A stretch of DNA of 64,000 nucleotides from Sternotherus odoratus. Taxonomy: Eukaryota > Chordata > Testudines > Kinosternidae. The notes under the pieces were generated by a model. It was not told where the DNA came from. It searched no databases and saw only the letters and a program-made list of their open reading frames with translations. Position numbers and translations under genes: made by a program. Below, one piece after another: positions 1 through 10,935 of this stretch (positions are counted from its first letter, which is position 1; the number at the start of each line of letters is the position of its first letter). Location: NCBI GenBank assembly GCA_032164245.1, contig JAVMKO010000001.1, positions 15,165,603 through 15,229,602 on the forward strand, given 5' to 3'.

Positions 1-83
1 AGAGGTGGGCTCAGGATGATTTGCTCTTGTTTACAAAGAGGATGTTTGGGAAAGGGGCTGTGGTCTCTGCTAGTCCCCTTCCC

Positions 84-601
84 CAGGGCCGGCGACAGGG
101 GGGGTACTACGGGTAGAGCTGTACCGGGCCCCGGACTTTAGGGGGGCCCCGGTACACAGCAGTACCCATAGTCATCCCCCCTTGTCGCCGGGCCTGGAGA
201 GGGGGGAAGGGGCGGGGAGGCGGCGCGACTCTCCTCTGGAGCGGACGAGCGCGCGTGTCCCCGGCAGGAGCAGTGAGCCCGGCGCAGTCCAGGGGAGAAA
301 GTGTGCGGGGGGGGGGGGGGGGACACAGCAAGGGCGGCTCGCGCCGCAGGACCCCGCACTGCCGCCAGCCGCTGTCAGCTGGGGGGGGAGCGCCGGTTGG
401 GCTGGGGGGGCCGGCTGGGCTGGGAGGCCCCCCAGCCGCTGTCAGCTGGGGGGGGGGGGGAAGTGTCAGCTGGGCTGGGGGGGGGCGGCCGGGCTGGGGA
501 GGCCCCCAGCCGCTGTCAGCTGGGAGGGGAAGTGCCAGCTGGGCTGGGGGCCCCCCAAACGATCAGAGTAGGGGGCCCCCAAATTTCTGTCGCCGGCCCT
601 G
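84..601. mobile_element. hAT-like non-autonomous DNA transposon, GC-rich
   Basis: The block begins CAGGGCCGGCGACAG and ends with the inverted copy CTGTCGCCGGCCCTG, so it has about 15-bp terminal inverted repeats of the CAG...CTG type usual in hAT elements. The 8 bases before (CCCTTCCC) and after (CCCCTCCC) match at 7 of 8, consistent with an old 8-bp target-site duplication. The left 110 bases fold back on themselves. The interior (about 360-560) has three degenerate copies of a unit containing CAGCCGCTGTCAGCTGGG plus long G runs. Open frames across it are a by-product of GC content. No transposase is present. Confidence 0.7.
360..560. repeat. Degenerate GC-rich tandem repeat inside hAT-like element
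   Basis: The phrase CAGCCGCTGTCAGCTGGG occurs near 367, 431 and 508, each followed by a G run and a GGCTGGGCTGGGG-type segment. The unit is about 65-75 bases with variable G-run length, which suggests slippage inside the transposon. Confidence 0.6.
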
Positions 602-1023
602 CCCCTCCCTCATGTCAGTAAGCCAGGGTGGAAGACTTCCCAGAGATAGCGGGGAGGCAATGCATATGCTCATGACTCCATAACCATACAACGTTGATTC
701 TATTGAGGATTTTGACAGAAACCAGGCAGGCAAATGGCCAGTGCCCTGCGAACCTACTTGCCTACCTCCCTGGCAGTTCTCCTAGCAGGGGGGTTGGGAT
801 CTCCTTGGCAACCCGTTTCATGGCCTGTTACAGAGCCAGGGAGCCTGCGCAGGTGGGTCTAGAATGCTTTGAAAAATCTCTATTAATTTCTTTATGAATT
901 TTTTTTTGAAAATGTCCCTCCTCCAGAAAATTCCATATATCTGATTTTTCGTTTCAATTTGGAATTGCATTTGTTCTTGAATGTGAAATTTTCCAAGGGA
1001 GGGAAATTCTCTTTCCTTCATGG
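602..1023. other. No recognisable feature
   Basis: No gene or clear repeat family was recognised between the two hAT-like elements. The part at 890-1010 is AT-rich with repeated GAAAATTT-like words, resembling the low-complexity segments near 8.8 kb and 34.6 kb. Confidence 0.4.
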
Positions 1024-1031
1024 CTCTAGTG

Positions 1032-1515
1032 CAGGGGTGGGCAAACCTTTTGGTCTCAGGGCCACATCCAGTTTGCAAAATTATATGGAGGGCTGGGTAG
1101 GGAAGGCCCTGCCCAATATCTGACCCTCTCCTACTTCCTGCCCCCTGACTGCCCCCTCAGAATCCCCAAACCATCCAACCCCCCGACCTTGTCCCTGACT
1201 ACTCCTTCTATAGACCCCTAATGAGCCCCAAGACTCCCACCCCTTACCCAGTTCCTTTGCTTCCTATCCCCTGAGTGCCCCATCCCTTATCCACCCTCCC
1301 ACCCCCAACCGCCACCCCAGAACCCCCCCCCACTCAACCTACCCTACTCCCTGACTGCTGTGGGGGAGGGAAGAGCATGCATCCCTAGCCCCGCAGTGGT
1401 GCCCAGGCGGCGCAGCTCTGGGGGAGGGACCGGGGGCAGCCTCCCCAACCAGGGTCTGGACGGGATGGGCTCACGGGCTGGATATGGCCCACAGGCTGTA
1501 ATTTGCCCACCCCTG
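1032..1515. mobile_element. hAT-like non-autonomous transposon with perfect 8-bp duplication
   Basis: The element begins CAGGGGTGGGCAAACC and ends with the inverted version TTTGCCCACCCCTG. It is flanked on both sides by CTCTAGTG (1024-1031 and 1516-1523), a perfect 8-bp target-site duplication, the length typical of hAT transposition. The GC-rich interior has no transposase. Related end sequences occur at 18257 and 61038, so a family of at least three copies is present here. Confidence 0.88.
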
Positions 1516-1523
1516 CTCTAGTG

Positions 1524-3497
1524 CCTAACTCACTACTGACACAAGATGATACATGGTGTGTATAAGAGATGCATACTTATATATTGGATAAAATATGTAA
1601 TAATAGTTTTTTAGTATGTGCAAATTTGGAATTGACTCCGAATAAGGCTTTGTCATGGTTCTCTTAACACTCTATTTCTATGCATTCCAAAATTGTTCAG
1701 CTTCTTAACAGTCTTTACAGTTCTCTACAATATGATTACTCCATCCCACCCTTCGTTAGCGCTAGAGCACTGCATAAGTGCTTGCGAGAATGAGACGGCT
1801 GGTTATGGGATAGTCAGCTGGTGATGTTAACAAGCTTCTTGTTGCACGAAAAAGTCAGAGAGAAATAGGTCATGTTGGAAACATTAACATTAATTCTCAC
1901 CAGAGGCTCTGGAAGGATGTAGGTCATCTCACAAGGTGTTTATACTTCCCTGTCCTGGCTTTGAGCTTTTTGGGAGGCATAGGTCCCAGCTCCCTCCTAG
2001 CCCCACTTACTGGATGCTTTCCAAACTGGTCCCCCAGCACAGTTGTGCTGCTTACAGCAGTAATAGCACCTGCTAGGAAGGATAATGCCCACTTTCCTTA
2101 CAGAATTTTATTACCCGCCACCTCTCCCAAAAGAATTCAAGAAGACTGAAAGCTAGAAAGCCTGGCCCGAAAGCTTGTCAGAGGCATCGACAATATGGTA
2201 ATATTTTTTGTCAAGTTCATTTCCCCCCCACCCCCCAAAAGTCATCTCCTTCCATAAAAGTCCCCAATGATATTTGGTGTTGAAATGCTTTATAGGTTAT
2301 ATATCATCCTGACTGTCACTTAATTATTAAATCTAGTGGCATAGGTGCAGTGCCAGGAAAGGTACAGCATCATTTTACCAAAGATATTTTATTTTAAAGA
2401 CCGTATTTTCTGATAAGCAAAGGATCCAGAAAGTTAAAGATGTATAACTTAGACAAACAGGACTGTGCTCCGATAACACTTTCCACTGGAGACTTTCAAA
2501 GAGCTTTACAAATATTATTCATTCTTGCAACACCATTGTGAGGCAGGGAGGTATTGGAACTCCCATTGTAATGACTTAGGTTAGATTTGAAATGTTTAGC
2601 TCCACTTAAGGGATGTGTATTCATGATGCATAGGGATTTACTATACCCAAAGAGCATAGACAGAGTGTACTCCAGAAGCATTAGACTTCACAGATGTTAG
2701 CATTTCCAACATGCAAAATTTACATTTAGGAAAATAATAATAAAAAAAGTTTCCATTGCCTTTGATATATAGTTTATATAAACAGAATGATTCTACTTTG
2801 ATTTCTACTGGATTATTGAACTTGGTTTCCTATGGCATAGCAAATCCTTTTGCTGAAACAAAACAAAACGTGTAACTCAACTCCGTGGTGCGTGTATGTT
2901 ACAGGTCCCCCTCTGTGCTGATCTACAAAGGATATGAGTTGTTACAGCCAAGAGCAACAGAGGCTTGCCTCTTTAGCTCAATCCGTGCCAGATTGTGCTG
3001 TTAGCTCTGGAAGATCCTTCTTCAGTTCCTGGTGTGCCCTCCAAAAGGGTGGCCATCACATATGCATCACAACTAGCCCTGGCAAGTCAACTGCAAAAAC
3101 ATTCCAAAGTGCCATTGTAAACAAGTAAAAAAAACCCCACAAACAATGCATGGATCTTAGGCAGAAGAGGAAGATAAATCTTAAATAATAAAATACAGTA
3201 ATCAAAAATACAAATAATACTAATTAAAAAAGAGCAGAAGTGCTATATTTAAAGCAATAACTTTGTAAAAGTTCAAATTCTCTTTTAAGGACATCAGAAT
3301 TTGTATATGCAGTTTTGCACACCCAGTTATTCATGGTTGCAAATAGTAGAAATTTAGGGCCATATTTAGTGAGGGCATAAGCGGTGGCAAGCTATTAAAG
3401 TAATTGGAAATGTGCTTACTTGTGCCAATGGAGAATTCATTCACTGTCTACCTTATGGACACAAACACATGAATAGTAGAATGCATAACATGAACTA
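1524..3497. other. Mostly unassigned sequence
   Basis: I see no gene here. Apart from a weak MIR-like stretch at 2490-2570, no repeat was recognised. Short open frames (for example 1961-2149 and 2934-3128) lack any protein-family resemblance. Confidence 0.4.
2490..2570 (-). repeat. MIR-like SINE fragment (weak)
   Basis: The order of words around GAGCTTTACAAATATTATTC and TGTGAGGCAGGGAGGTATT resembles the reverse complement of the MIR 3' region. It is short and diverged, so the call is tentative. Confidence 0.35.
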
Positions 3498-3510
3498 CTT
3501 AAAACACATT

Positions 3511-3742
3511 TGGTAACAAAGTCCTGTGGCACCTTAAAGACTAACTATAAAGTTTTGAAGCATAAGCTTTCGTGGGCTAATACCCACTTCGTCGGATGCA
3601 AGCAGTGGCCACTGCTTGCATCCGACGAAGTGGGTATTAGCCCACAAAAGCTTATGCTTCAAAACTTTATAGTTAGTCTTTAAGGTGCCACAGGACTTTG
3701 TTACCTCTGCTATTCCAGACTAACACGGCTACCTCTCTGATT
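3511..3742. mobile_element. Foldback insertion (Penelope-like derivative), 13-bp duplication
   Basis: Two arms of about 97 bases (3512-3608 and 3609-3705) are reverse complements with no spacer and one noted mismatch (near 3647). The right arm continues into a further 37 bases ending at 3742. The whole is flanked by CTTAAAACACATT at 3498-3510 and 3743-3755, a perfect 13-bp target-site duplication. The arm contains the phrases ACAAAGTCCTGTGGCACC and GAAGTGGGTATTAGCCCAC shared with the insertion at 21504. Variable duplication length and an inverted partial copy suggest retrotransposition, perhaps by a Penelope-like element; no coding part remains. Confidence 0.75.
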
Positions 3743-3755
3743 CTTAAAACACATT

Positions 3756-4070
3756 ATTGGCTTATAAATGAACTGTAACCACTCAGGTAAAAGATGTATA
3801 GCCGGGTGATAGATGCCAACTGGTTGGCACACAGGGCAGCTCTAGAAAGGGGTTAGCTCAAAGGTGGTTGTGTTTGCAGCTCTGACCTTATGCATGCTTT
3901 GCCAGTCATGTGTAGCCTCAGGGGAAATGCCACATTATTCGTTCTACAAAGACTTCTCACATCAAAGCATCTACTAACCATCCATGCAAATATTCAGCAT
4001 AATCTTACAGTATTTTCTCAAGCAAAACTCTTGATGACTTTGATAGTTCTGCCTAAATAAGTACTAAGGT
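3756..4070. other. No recognisable feature
   Basis: Nothing beyond ordinary AT-rich sequence is seen between the foldback insertion and the gypsy relic. Confidence 0.4.
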
Positions 4071-4079
4071 ATTGGGTCC

Positions 4080-4258
4080 ATACAGTGGGATTTTAAGACG
4101 TGCCTAAACTCTAAGCACTATAGAGATTAGAGACCCAGCACACCATGGCTGGGGTGAATGAAAGACTGATTTATTTCCTGTTTACACTGGTTTAAGATTT
4201 ACACTCCTTGCTCTTTGTGCACTTGTGGCAGCTCTAAACATTCACAACTACCAGGACA
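4080..4258 (-). other. Candidate 3' LTR of the gypsy relic
   Basis: On the minus strand a purine-rich tract AGAAAGGGGGATG ends near 4258, where an LTR would start. Downstream is a polyadenylation-type AATAAA (4171-4176 complement) followed by TGGTGTGCTGGGTC. The far boundary and terminal CA were not resolved. Confidence 0.4.
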
Positions 4259-4432
4259 TCCCCCTTTCTGAAAAGTGATGGGTGATAAAATCTTTATCCA
4301 AAGTTTACATTAAACAACAACATATGACAGGAATAAAAGATCAACAAAACAAAAGAATAAATATGAAGGACAGGATAGTCTGCCTGAACCGTCGGCCTTC
4401 TGTCAGGTATTTCTTCTGCTCTCTTAAGACAT

Positions 4433-4792
4433 TCAGCTACTAGTCCTCTGACTTTGTTGAATTCTCAAGTGTGATGGAAACCTCCAGGAGGCCGTCTTTC
4501 CCTTGCTAGCTACCTCAGCAGGGAGCGGATACGGAGGACATGCCGGTGGTTCTGTGTGGGCAGCTGGGGTATTGGCCATAAGTTGACTCTCGAGGTAGCG
4601 ATCAGGGTTCATTGCAGGTCCATCAGGTGCTGAAACAAGATGACACCGAGTCCAGTGGATGATTCCTGCTGGCACCCTAGTAAAGTAGGAAAGAGGGGTC
4701 CTGACACATACATAGATAGTCCCGTTTTTAGACATTTCCTGCATGTGATGCAGGCTGTGAGGTGGTTTGCCACGCCATGGACATTCGTTCAT
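4433..4792 (-). pseudogene. Possible pol/integrase tail of the gypsy relic
   Basis: A 119-codon minus-strand frame contains VRTPLSYFTRVPAGIIHW and TRCHLVSAPDGPA. This resembles the short beta-strand segment before the RNR.HL motif at the C-terminus of gypsy integrases, followed by a proline-rich tail. The match is short and partial, and the first 30 residues fit nothing. Position between gag and the purine tract supports the idea. It could equally be a chance frame. Confidence 0.35.
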
Positions 4793-5004
4793 GATCTTAT
4801 TTTTTTCCTTTTACTTACTCTGTCATAGTATAACCATTTCTAGATCCCTTTTGGCTTGCACTGGCCCAGTAGATATTTTTTCTGGGCATCCTGTGTGTGG
4901 GTACCTTATGTCTATGGCTTTTACACTGCTTTCCTCCTAAGAGTTATTCTGAGTCTGTTGCTTTTTTATGTATCAGCTTTGGAAGACAATGTTCTTGACC
5001 ATCT

Positions 5005-5520
5005 CTAGTGTGAAGTTAGGATCATTTTGGGGTCTTTCTGATAATCCCTCAACCCTACAACAAACCTGTTTCTGGCAAGTTCTTCATTCATCTCCCCATA
5101 GCCAGAGTGTTGGATTAAGTTGTAAAGGGCTATTGTAAAATCATTCACTGACTCATCCTTCTCTTGCTGGTGTAAGTGAAATTGTGCATACTCAAAAATT
5201 ACATTGCAGCGTGGTGTGAAATGCTTGTCCAGTTCTTCACTAACTTTATCGAACTGTTTCATCTGAGCAGTAGTGAGGCTTCTGGAAAGGATAATGTCCT
5301 CTACAATAGGTCCCACTGTATAGTGCAGGGTTTTAATTAGTTTATCCTCTGACTGCTGATATAAACCACAGCCATCTCTGCTGTTTTTCCAGATGATGGA
5401 TTCCCCTCCTTTGTTTCCTCTGGATGGAATAAGGTAGTGTGGTCCCTTAAGGAAGTCAACTAGTGTTGGTGTGGATCTAACCTTAGCTTCAGTATTCCTT
5501 AATTTATTACTGTCTTTGAA
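5005..5520 (-). pseudogene. Decayed gag fragment of Ty3/gypsy-type element
   Basis: The minus-strand frame includes KQFDKVSEELDKHFTPRCN, then FHLHQQEKDESVNDFTIAL and ARNRFVVGLRDYQ. This is the usual order of the Ty3/gypsy capsid region: helix, a Q/E-rich linker before F..F, then the R.R.V.G.RD motif. The open frame given by 5005-5316 starts at a GTG, and the same frame continues upstream without a stop to about 5520 (VDFLKGP and GLYQQSEDKLIKTLHY are readable). No zinc knuckle follows in frame. It would have formed the particle coat of the retrotransposon; here it is a fossil. Confidence 0.75.
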
Positions 5521-5929
5521 CTCACCATAATAGTTCTCTCTGGGCTCTCTGTGTTTTCAGGCTTCTCTCCCTGCTTGCTCTGTGTAACTTTTCAGCTATT
5601 CGGCTCTGTTTTCCCTTTCCCCCTTTTCCTTTTTGCAGGGGTCTTCTGCGTTCTTCATTTCATCCCACTCTGACACCATGTAGATGTAACCTTTGGTGTG
5701 CTAGAGTTTGCTTTCTCCAGTGCCGCAAGAAAAATTCCCTAACTCCCATATAAAAGCAACTGGACACATAGAAATCAGTCTCAAAGGATTTTCAGCAAGT
5801 ATTGCACAGAGTCAATTGCCCCACATTCAAATCCCAAAAGAAATTAATTTAATTAAGTACAAATTTTATAAAATCTTACGATAAAGAAACATAATAAATT
5901 AGAGTAATTTAATTTTTACAACAGATTAT

Positions 5930-6850
5930 ACAAAATTGCTCAAGATAGTTAAGTCCCAGGCTGACTGCCAAGAGCTGCAAAGGGATCTCTCAAAATTGGG
6001 TGACCAGACAACAAAATGGCAGATGAAATTCAATGTTGATAAATGCAAAGTAATGCACATTGGAAAACATAATCCCAACTATACATATAAAACAATGGGG
6101 TCGAAATTAGCTATTACCACTCAAGAAAGAGATCTTGGAGTCATTGTGGATAGTTCTCTGAAAATGTCCAGTAAATGTGTAGCGGCAGTCAAAAAAGTCG
6201 CCCCATATCACCAAAAAGATACTGGAATTGTAAAAGGTTTAGAAAAGGGCCACAAAAATGATTAGGGGTATGGAATGAAAAATGATTAGGGGTACAAAAT
6301 GGCTGCCATATGAGGAGAGATTAATAAGCCTGGGACTTTTCAGCTTGGAAAAAAAAATCACTAAGGAGGGATATGATTGAGGTCTATAAAATCATGGCTG
6401 GTGTGGAAAAGGTAAATAAGGAAGTGTTATTTACTCCTTCTCATCACACAAGAACTAGGGTTCACTAAATTAAATGATCAGGCATCAGATTTGAAACAAA
6501 CAAAAGGAAGTATTTCTTCACACAATGCACAGTTAACCTGTGGAACTCTTTGCCAGAGGATTTTGTAAAGGCCAAGACTATAATAGGATTCAGAAAAGAA
6601 CTAGATAAATTAATGGAGGATAGGTCCATCAATTAGCCAGGATGGGCAGGGATGGTGTCCCTACTTTCTGTTTTCCAGAAGCTGGGAATGAGCAACAGGT
6701 AATGGATCACTCACTGATTACCTGCTCTGTTCATTCCCCCTGGGGCACCTGGTGTTGGATACCAATTACCAATACTGTGATACCAATTACTGGATAGTGG
6801 GCCAGTTGGACCTTTGGTCTGAGCAGTATGGCCGCTCTTACGTTCCTATA
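5930..6850 (+). mobile_element. CR1 LINE, 5'-truncated, RT C-terminal part and 3' UTR
   Basis: The first 330 bases translate as the end of a CR1-type reverse transcriptase: ADCQELQRDLSKLGDQTTKW, MKFNVDKCKVMHIGKHNPNY, then TTQERDLGVIVDSSLKMS. After a few frame breaks the sequence runs through the usual CR1 3' region and ends near GGCCGCTCTTACGTTCCTATA. The same 3' region appears inverted at 27955 and 40311. Open reading ends at 6265 and no endonuclease is present, so the copy is dead. Confidence 0.88.
5936..6265 (+). pseudogene. CR1 reverse transcriptase C-terminal fragment
   Basis: This 109-codon frame holds the thumb-side block of CR1 RT, including the W.MKFN.DKCKVMHIG motif and ERDLGV.VD.SLK. 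The catalytic YADD region lies upstream of the truncation and is absent. It would have served target-primed reverse transcription of the LINE RNA. Confidence 0.8.
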
Positions 6851-8364
6851 ATAATTCACATACATTAGCTCCACATACAATTATACATCAATAAAGAAAA
6901 CAAATTAGCTCTGAACAGGCCAGTCCCTACCGAAACACAGTGAGAAGAAACTCAGAGTTCCCAAAAGCTTCGGTTGAGTTCACCTGAGTCTCAGAGTCTT
7001 TCATCTCCAAATCTATACAGTCTGCTGAGTCAAAAGTAACGTCTTCTCTTCACTTGCTTGTAGGAATCTTCAGCTGGAATCCATGCAGACTCTTCTTCCA
7101 CTGAAATCACTGCTAGGCAGCCGCTAACTGATTAACCAACCGCTCAGTTAAGTATATAGATTTAAAAAATACTGCTGGATCTAATCTGGTGAGGGTGCAG
7201 TGGCTCAGAAATACAAGCCATCGGGGTAATTGTTGAGAGACAAACGGCAGAGCCTCACAGTGTAACCCTGGCCTCTCAGCATATTTAGTAAAGGCTGTTT
7301 CTTGCAACTTTGCCTGCCTGCTGCACTGCATATTGCCAATGTAACCACATTTCACAATGAATGTGGAGACTGGAACCATATAGAAGAAAAAATAATACAT
7401 TTCAGAAAAGAAGATGACGAATAGTTGACAGTTTTTCTCAAAGGATTTCCCAAGCCACGTATGCTCAAAGCTAGTTCTAAGTTCATCATACTAATTATGT
7501 ATGCTGTTTCAGATGAAAAAATAACATAAACCCTCAGAATTAGAGAGAGAGATCTGGGTGCTACAATATGTGAGTAAAGTTGGAGCAGTGTTGAACTGTA
7601 TCTTATGGACAGAAATTCTCATTTAAATACACTGACATAATTTGTTTTCTACAACCTGGGTAAAAAATAGGTTGGGTATGTGTGGGCTGTATTAGTGAGA
7701 TATCCAAAAAAGACATATTTCATCCATTTTCCTTTCAATGATCCAGTAGTCATTTTTATCCGGTAAGATAATGTGCAGTAGTGATAGGAAATGACTTTCA
7801 TGCATATTCTGGCTGGTGAGTTGCTGTGTTTCATTACATTGCCCCGTGGATGACTGACAGCTCTGTAATCAACTCCAGCCTGGATTTCCTGGTTCCACAA
7901 CCCGCTTCCTCATTAATAATTAAAGGCGTTTTTCTCAGCTCAGAATGGCTAACATTGTAAGGGTCACCAGTATTCCGTGTGGTCCTATTTGCATTCTACA
8001 TCTATGTAGCAGCAAAGGTGCTGTGATTGGACCATTACTCAATAAATAATAATAATAATAATAATACATTAATAAACAGATTTTCAAATATATTCATGAA
8101 TGGAGGGGCCAACTTCGCTCCACTGCCATTCAGGAAATCATATTATTCATTATTTGCAAGGGTTTGAATACCAGCCAACTAGTGGCAAAAGTCTTCTTGT
8201 TGCCTGAAAGTTTCACCAATTTTATCATAATTATTCATCTGAAAATATCAGAAATACATCATTCACCCCCGTCTTTGGATATTTCGCTGTTTTTGTTAGG
8301 CATTCAGTCAGGAAGCAGAAATAACACTGTGTGACTTAGGGAACCAATTACAGCCCACACAAAT
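6851..8364. other. Unassigned, probably old LTR-type repeat in part
   Basis: The stretch 6851-7280 (AAAGCTTCGGTTGAGTTCAC, then TCTTCAGCTGGAATCCATGC) has the look of an LTR interior but no boundaries were found. From 7280 to 8364 I recognise nothing except an (AAT)n run at 8041-8066. Confidence 0.3.
8041..8066. repeat. (AAT)n microsatellite
   Basis: About eight AAT units occur in a row with one interruption at the left end. Confidence 0.8.
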
Positions 8365-8365
8365 A

Positions 8366-8610
8366 ACATAGAATCATAGATTCATAGTAATGTAGGTCTG
8401 GAAGGGACCGCAAGAAGTCATTAAATCCAGCCCCGTGAGCCTAAGCAGGATCAAGTAAACCAAGAGTATCCCTGACAGGTGTTTGTCCAATCTGTTCTTA
8501 AATGATGAGAATTCCACAAACTCCTTTGGAAGTATATTCCAGAGCTTAACTAACCCGATACTGAGAACATTTTCCCTAGTATCTAACTTAAATGTAACGT
8601 AATCAAACAA
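8366..8610 (-). mobile_element. CR1 LINE 3' fragment
   Basis: The plus strand begins with the inverted CR1 terminal octamer pattern (ATAGAATCATAGATTCATAG) and continues GGTCTGGAAGGGACC, the reverse complement of the CR1 3' end. The following segment with CTGACAGGTGTTTGTCC and ATTCCACAAACTCC matches the 3' UTR layout of the longer copy at 20364. About 245 bases remain. Confidence 0.8.
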
Positions 8611-8654
8611 GGCAATTCAGCAGTCAGAATATGTGTGAAAGTCATTTCCTGTTG

Positions 8655-8735
8655 TTTTCTCTTTGCCTCCATCTCCCATCTGTAAAATGGGATAGTAGCA
8701 TTGCTTTACCCAAAGGGTGTCATGAGAATAAAGAG
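8655..8735 (+). repeat. MIR-like SINE 3' fragment
   Basis: CATCTGTAAAATGGGATAGTAG followed by GGGTGTCATGAGAATAAAGAG resembles the MIR core-to-tail region with its CATCTGTAAAATGGGGATAAT signature. Confidence 0.6.
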
Positions 8736-8739
8736 TAGG

Positions 8740-10832
8740 TTAGGGTGGAGTATGAAAATTCCATTTTTTAGGGGATTTTGAGATTTCAATATCTGTTGTT
8801 CTGAAACCACCAATTTTTGAAATTTTCCTCCAAAGAAAACTAAAAAACAAAACAAAAAAGGTTTGGTTCAATGGAGCCTTTTATTTTGACAAAATCAAAA
8901 CTTTATTTTTTAAAATATTTATATTATATATAATATATATCTTGTGCAAGCTTATTGAGTTTAATATAAGTCTAAGTCAAAGTATTGTATAGTCAGTGCC
9001 AAATTTGGCCCACAGTTGATACACTGCTTTAGGATTAAAAGATGCTTTGTATATGTAACAGTTTATTAATGCTAACCCACCGTAAAGTACTAAAACCAAT
9101 AATGTAACCCATTAGTAGAATTGTAGGTGTGTACTCAAATCTACTGGCCATTCTAACATATGTCAGTGAAAAATTATCCATTATTTCTACAGCCTTATGT
9201 TCATATTTGGAATGAAGACCAGTTAATCCAAGAGTATTTACATAAGGGAGTCTTGTATATTATATCTGAAATCCTATCAATGTGTTTTCTTCAACTTCCT
9301 TAATATTGCTTAATAAATAGAGAACACTTGTGTAGCTGTTCGTTTTACCTCAGACACTGAAGGTAGGGGATTGGTACATACAACTCTCCATAATACTTAT
9401 TCAAAATCATATCTTTGGCAATTAACATCAGTTAGTCCAAGAACTGCATGGTCTGCACCCACTTTTAAGAAACAGAAATACTGAAGTCACTGTCAGGAAC
9501 AAATTATTTCAGTTCTTATTTACTCAGTAAAACTTTAACATGTGTGTGGAATGACAATGTAAGAGGATAACTCATCCATTTCTCTTTGTTCTCAAAACGG
9601 AAAAGCCCTATTCTCACTATAGTGAAGTGTTGGAGGTCCCATTCTGCATGAATTTGTTCACCTCCTGATTACAGTTGCTTTACGAATGAATTGAACTATA
9701 ATCACACAATAGCAGAACAGTCATAATAAATGGGAAGGCTTTCTAATCTCACTTTGACTTCTCTCTATTGCGAGTGTCACATTAAAAAATGATTTACACC
9801 TCCTTGACCTTAGGATAATTAGCACATGTGATACTTTCATGGTACAATCATTATTGGCTCTTTGAGAATCTTTACTAATTGTTATCTTAATGGATTTTGT
9901 ACACAATGAAGAATAGTCTCTGCCCTAAAGAAAGGAAAGCAGGTTCTACTGCCATGAGTCCAGAGAAGAGGTGTGCCATGGAAATGTGACTTATGTTTTG
10001 GAGAAAAATGGTTGTTGGGCTCAAATAGTGGAAAGCTTGTTTATGAATGTTTATTTCTGTTTCCCAGAGCAATACCTTGCATAAGTCAAGTGTTCTCCAC
10101 TGTACTGTGTGCTACCTAACTGGATAACAGCATAAAGGCCAGATTCTCTGATCTGTAATACAAAGTGGCTCTCAATCTGCACTGGAGAATTCCCGGAGTT
10201 CATAGAGAGTCTTCACCAGAATAAAGCTACATTCTGCCTCCACCTATGTCAGCTTCTCTGCTTGGGCATCCTGCTTCCCATAATACCCTTCCCCTCATGT
10301 CACCAATTTTAGAAGTAGTTGGGGGGGGGGGCATGTCATGGTTTGCTGGGATATTGAGAGGGTGGGCCAGGGTAAGTGGTAGATCAAGGCTTCAGTTCAC
10401 CCAGTTTTCTTCAGCCTGTGTAAGGATGCCGAGGTCTCTTACATCAGCGGGGCACATTAAAGTTGCCTCCTGCAGTCTTAACTTATGCCTGTGTCTGAGC
10501 AGCTGAGAATGAGGGAGCTGAAATCAACTCCCTGACAGGCTGACAGCATCCCCCTACATAGCACCTGAGTGCTGTTGGGGTTAAGTACAGTATCACAGTA
10601 CTGCCAATTCTCACAGTTGTCTCATGGTATTTCTGATATTTGGTGTCCCCAGGCTCAAAACCCAGAAGGAAAATCAAAATAACTTCAAATGGGGGCTTTT
10701 CAAATAAAATCATGAATTTTAAACTAATCTCATAATTTTTTGGAGCCTGACGCAAGATTTTTGAATACTTGGGTGTTGGCAATACTATACTCAAGCCCTA
10801 AGTGACTAATTCTTATATCCAGAGGTTATATC
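8740..10832. other. Unassigned AT-rich sequence
   Basis: The first 160 bases show repeated AAAATTT-type words. The rest, to the CR1 fragment, shows no gene and no recognised repeat. A G run lies at 10321-10330. Confidence 0.4.
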
Positions 10833-10935
10833 ATAGAATCATAGACTATCAGGAAGGGACCTCAGGAGGTCATCTAGTCCAACCCCCTGCTCATATCCAC
10901 CTGGGGGAGTGGAAACTCCACAAGTAGGAGCTTGA
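10833..10935 (-). mobile_element. CR1 LINE extreme 3' fragment
   Basis: ATAGAATCATAGACTATCAG followed by GGAAGGGACCTCAGGAGGTC and ATCTAGTCCAACCCCC is the reverse complement of the CR1 3' end. Only about 100 bases are preserved. Confidence 0.85.

Larger units (their letters stand above)
4075..5684 (-). mobile_element. Ty3/gypsy-type LTR retrotransposon relic, internally deleted
   Basis: Read on the minus strand, a candidate primer-binding region starting TGGTGTCAGAGTGGGA (near 5678) follows a presumed 5' LTR end in TCTACA. A gag fragment follows (5005-5520), then a possible terminal pol segment (4433-4792), a purine-rich tract (4259-4275) and a candidate 3' LTR. Protease and reverse transcriptase, expected between gag and the pol end, are absent, so about 3 kb was probably lost. 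No recent CR1 interrupts the coding remains; the plus-strand CR1 begins just upstream at about 5930. Confidence 0.55.

Noticed and set aside
182..683. Overlapping open frames of 100-140 codons
   Set aside because: They fall in a G-rich hAT-like element with tandem units; the products are Gly/Trp-rich repeats.
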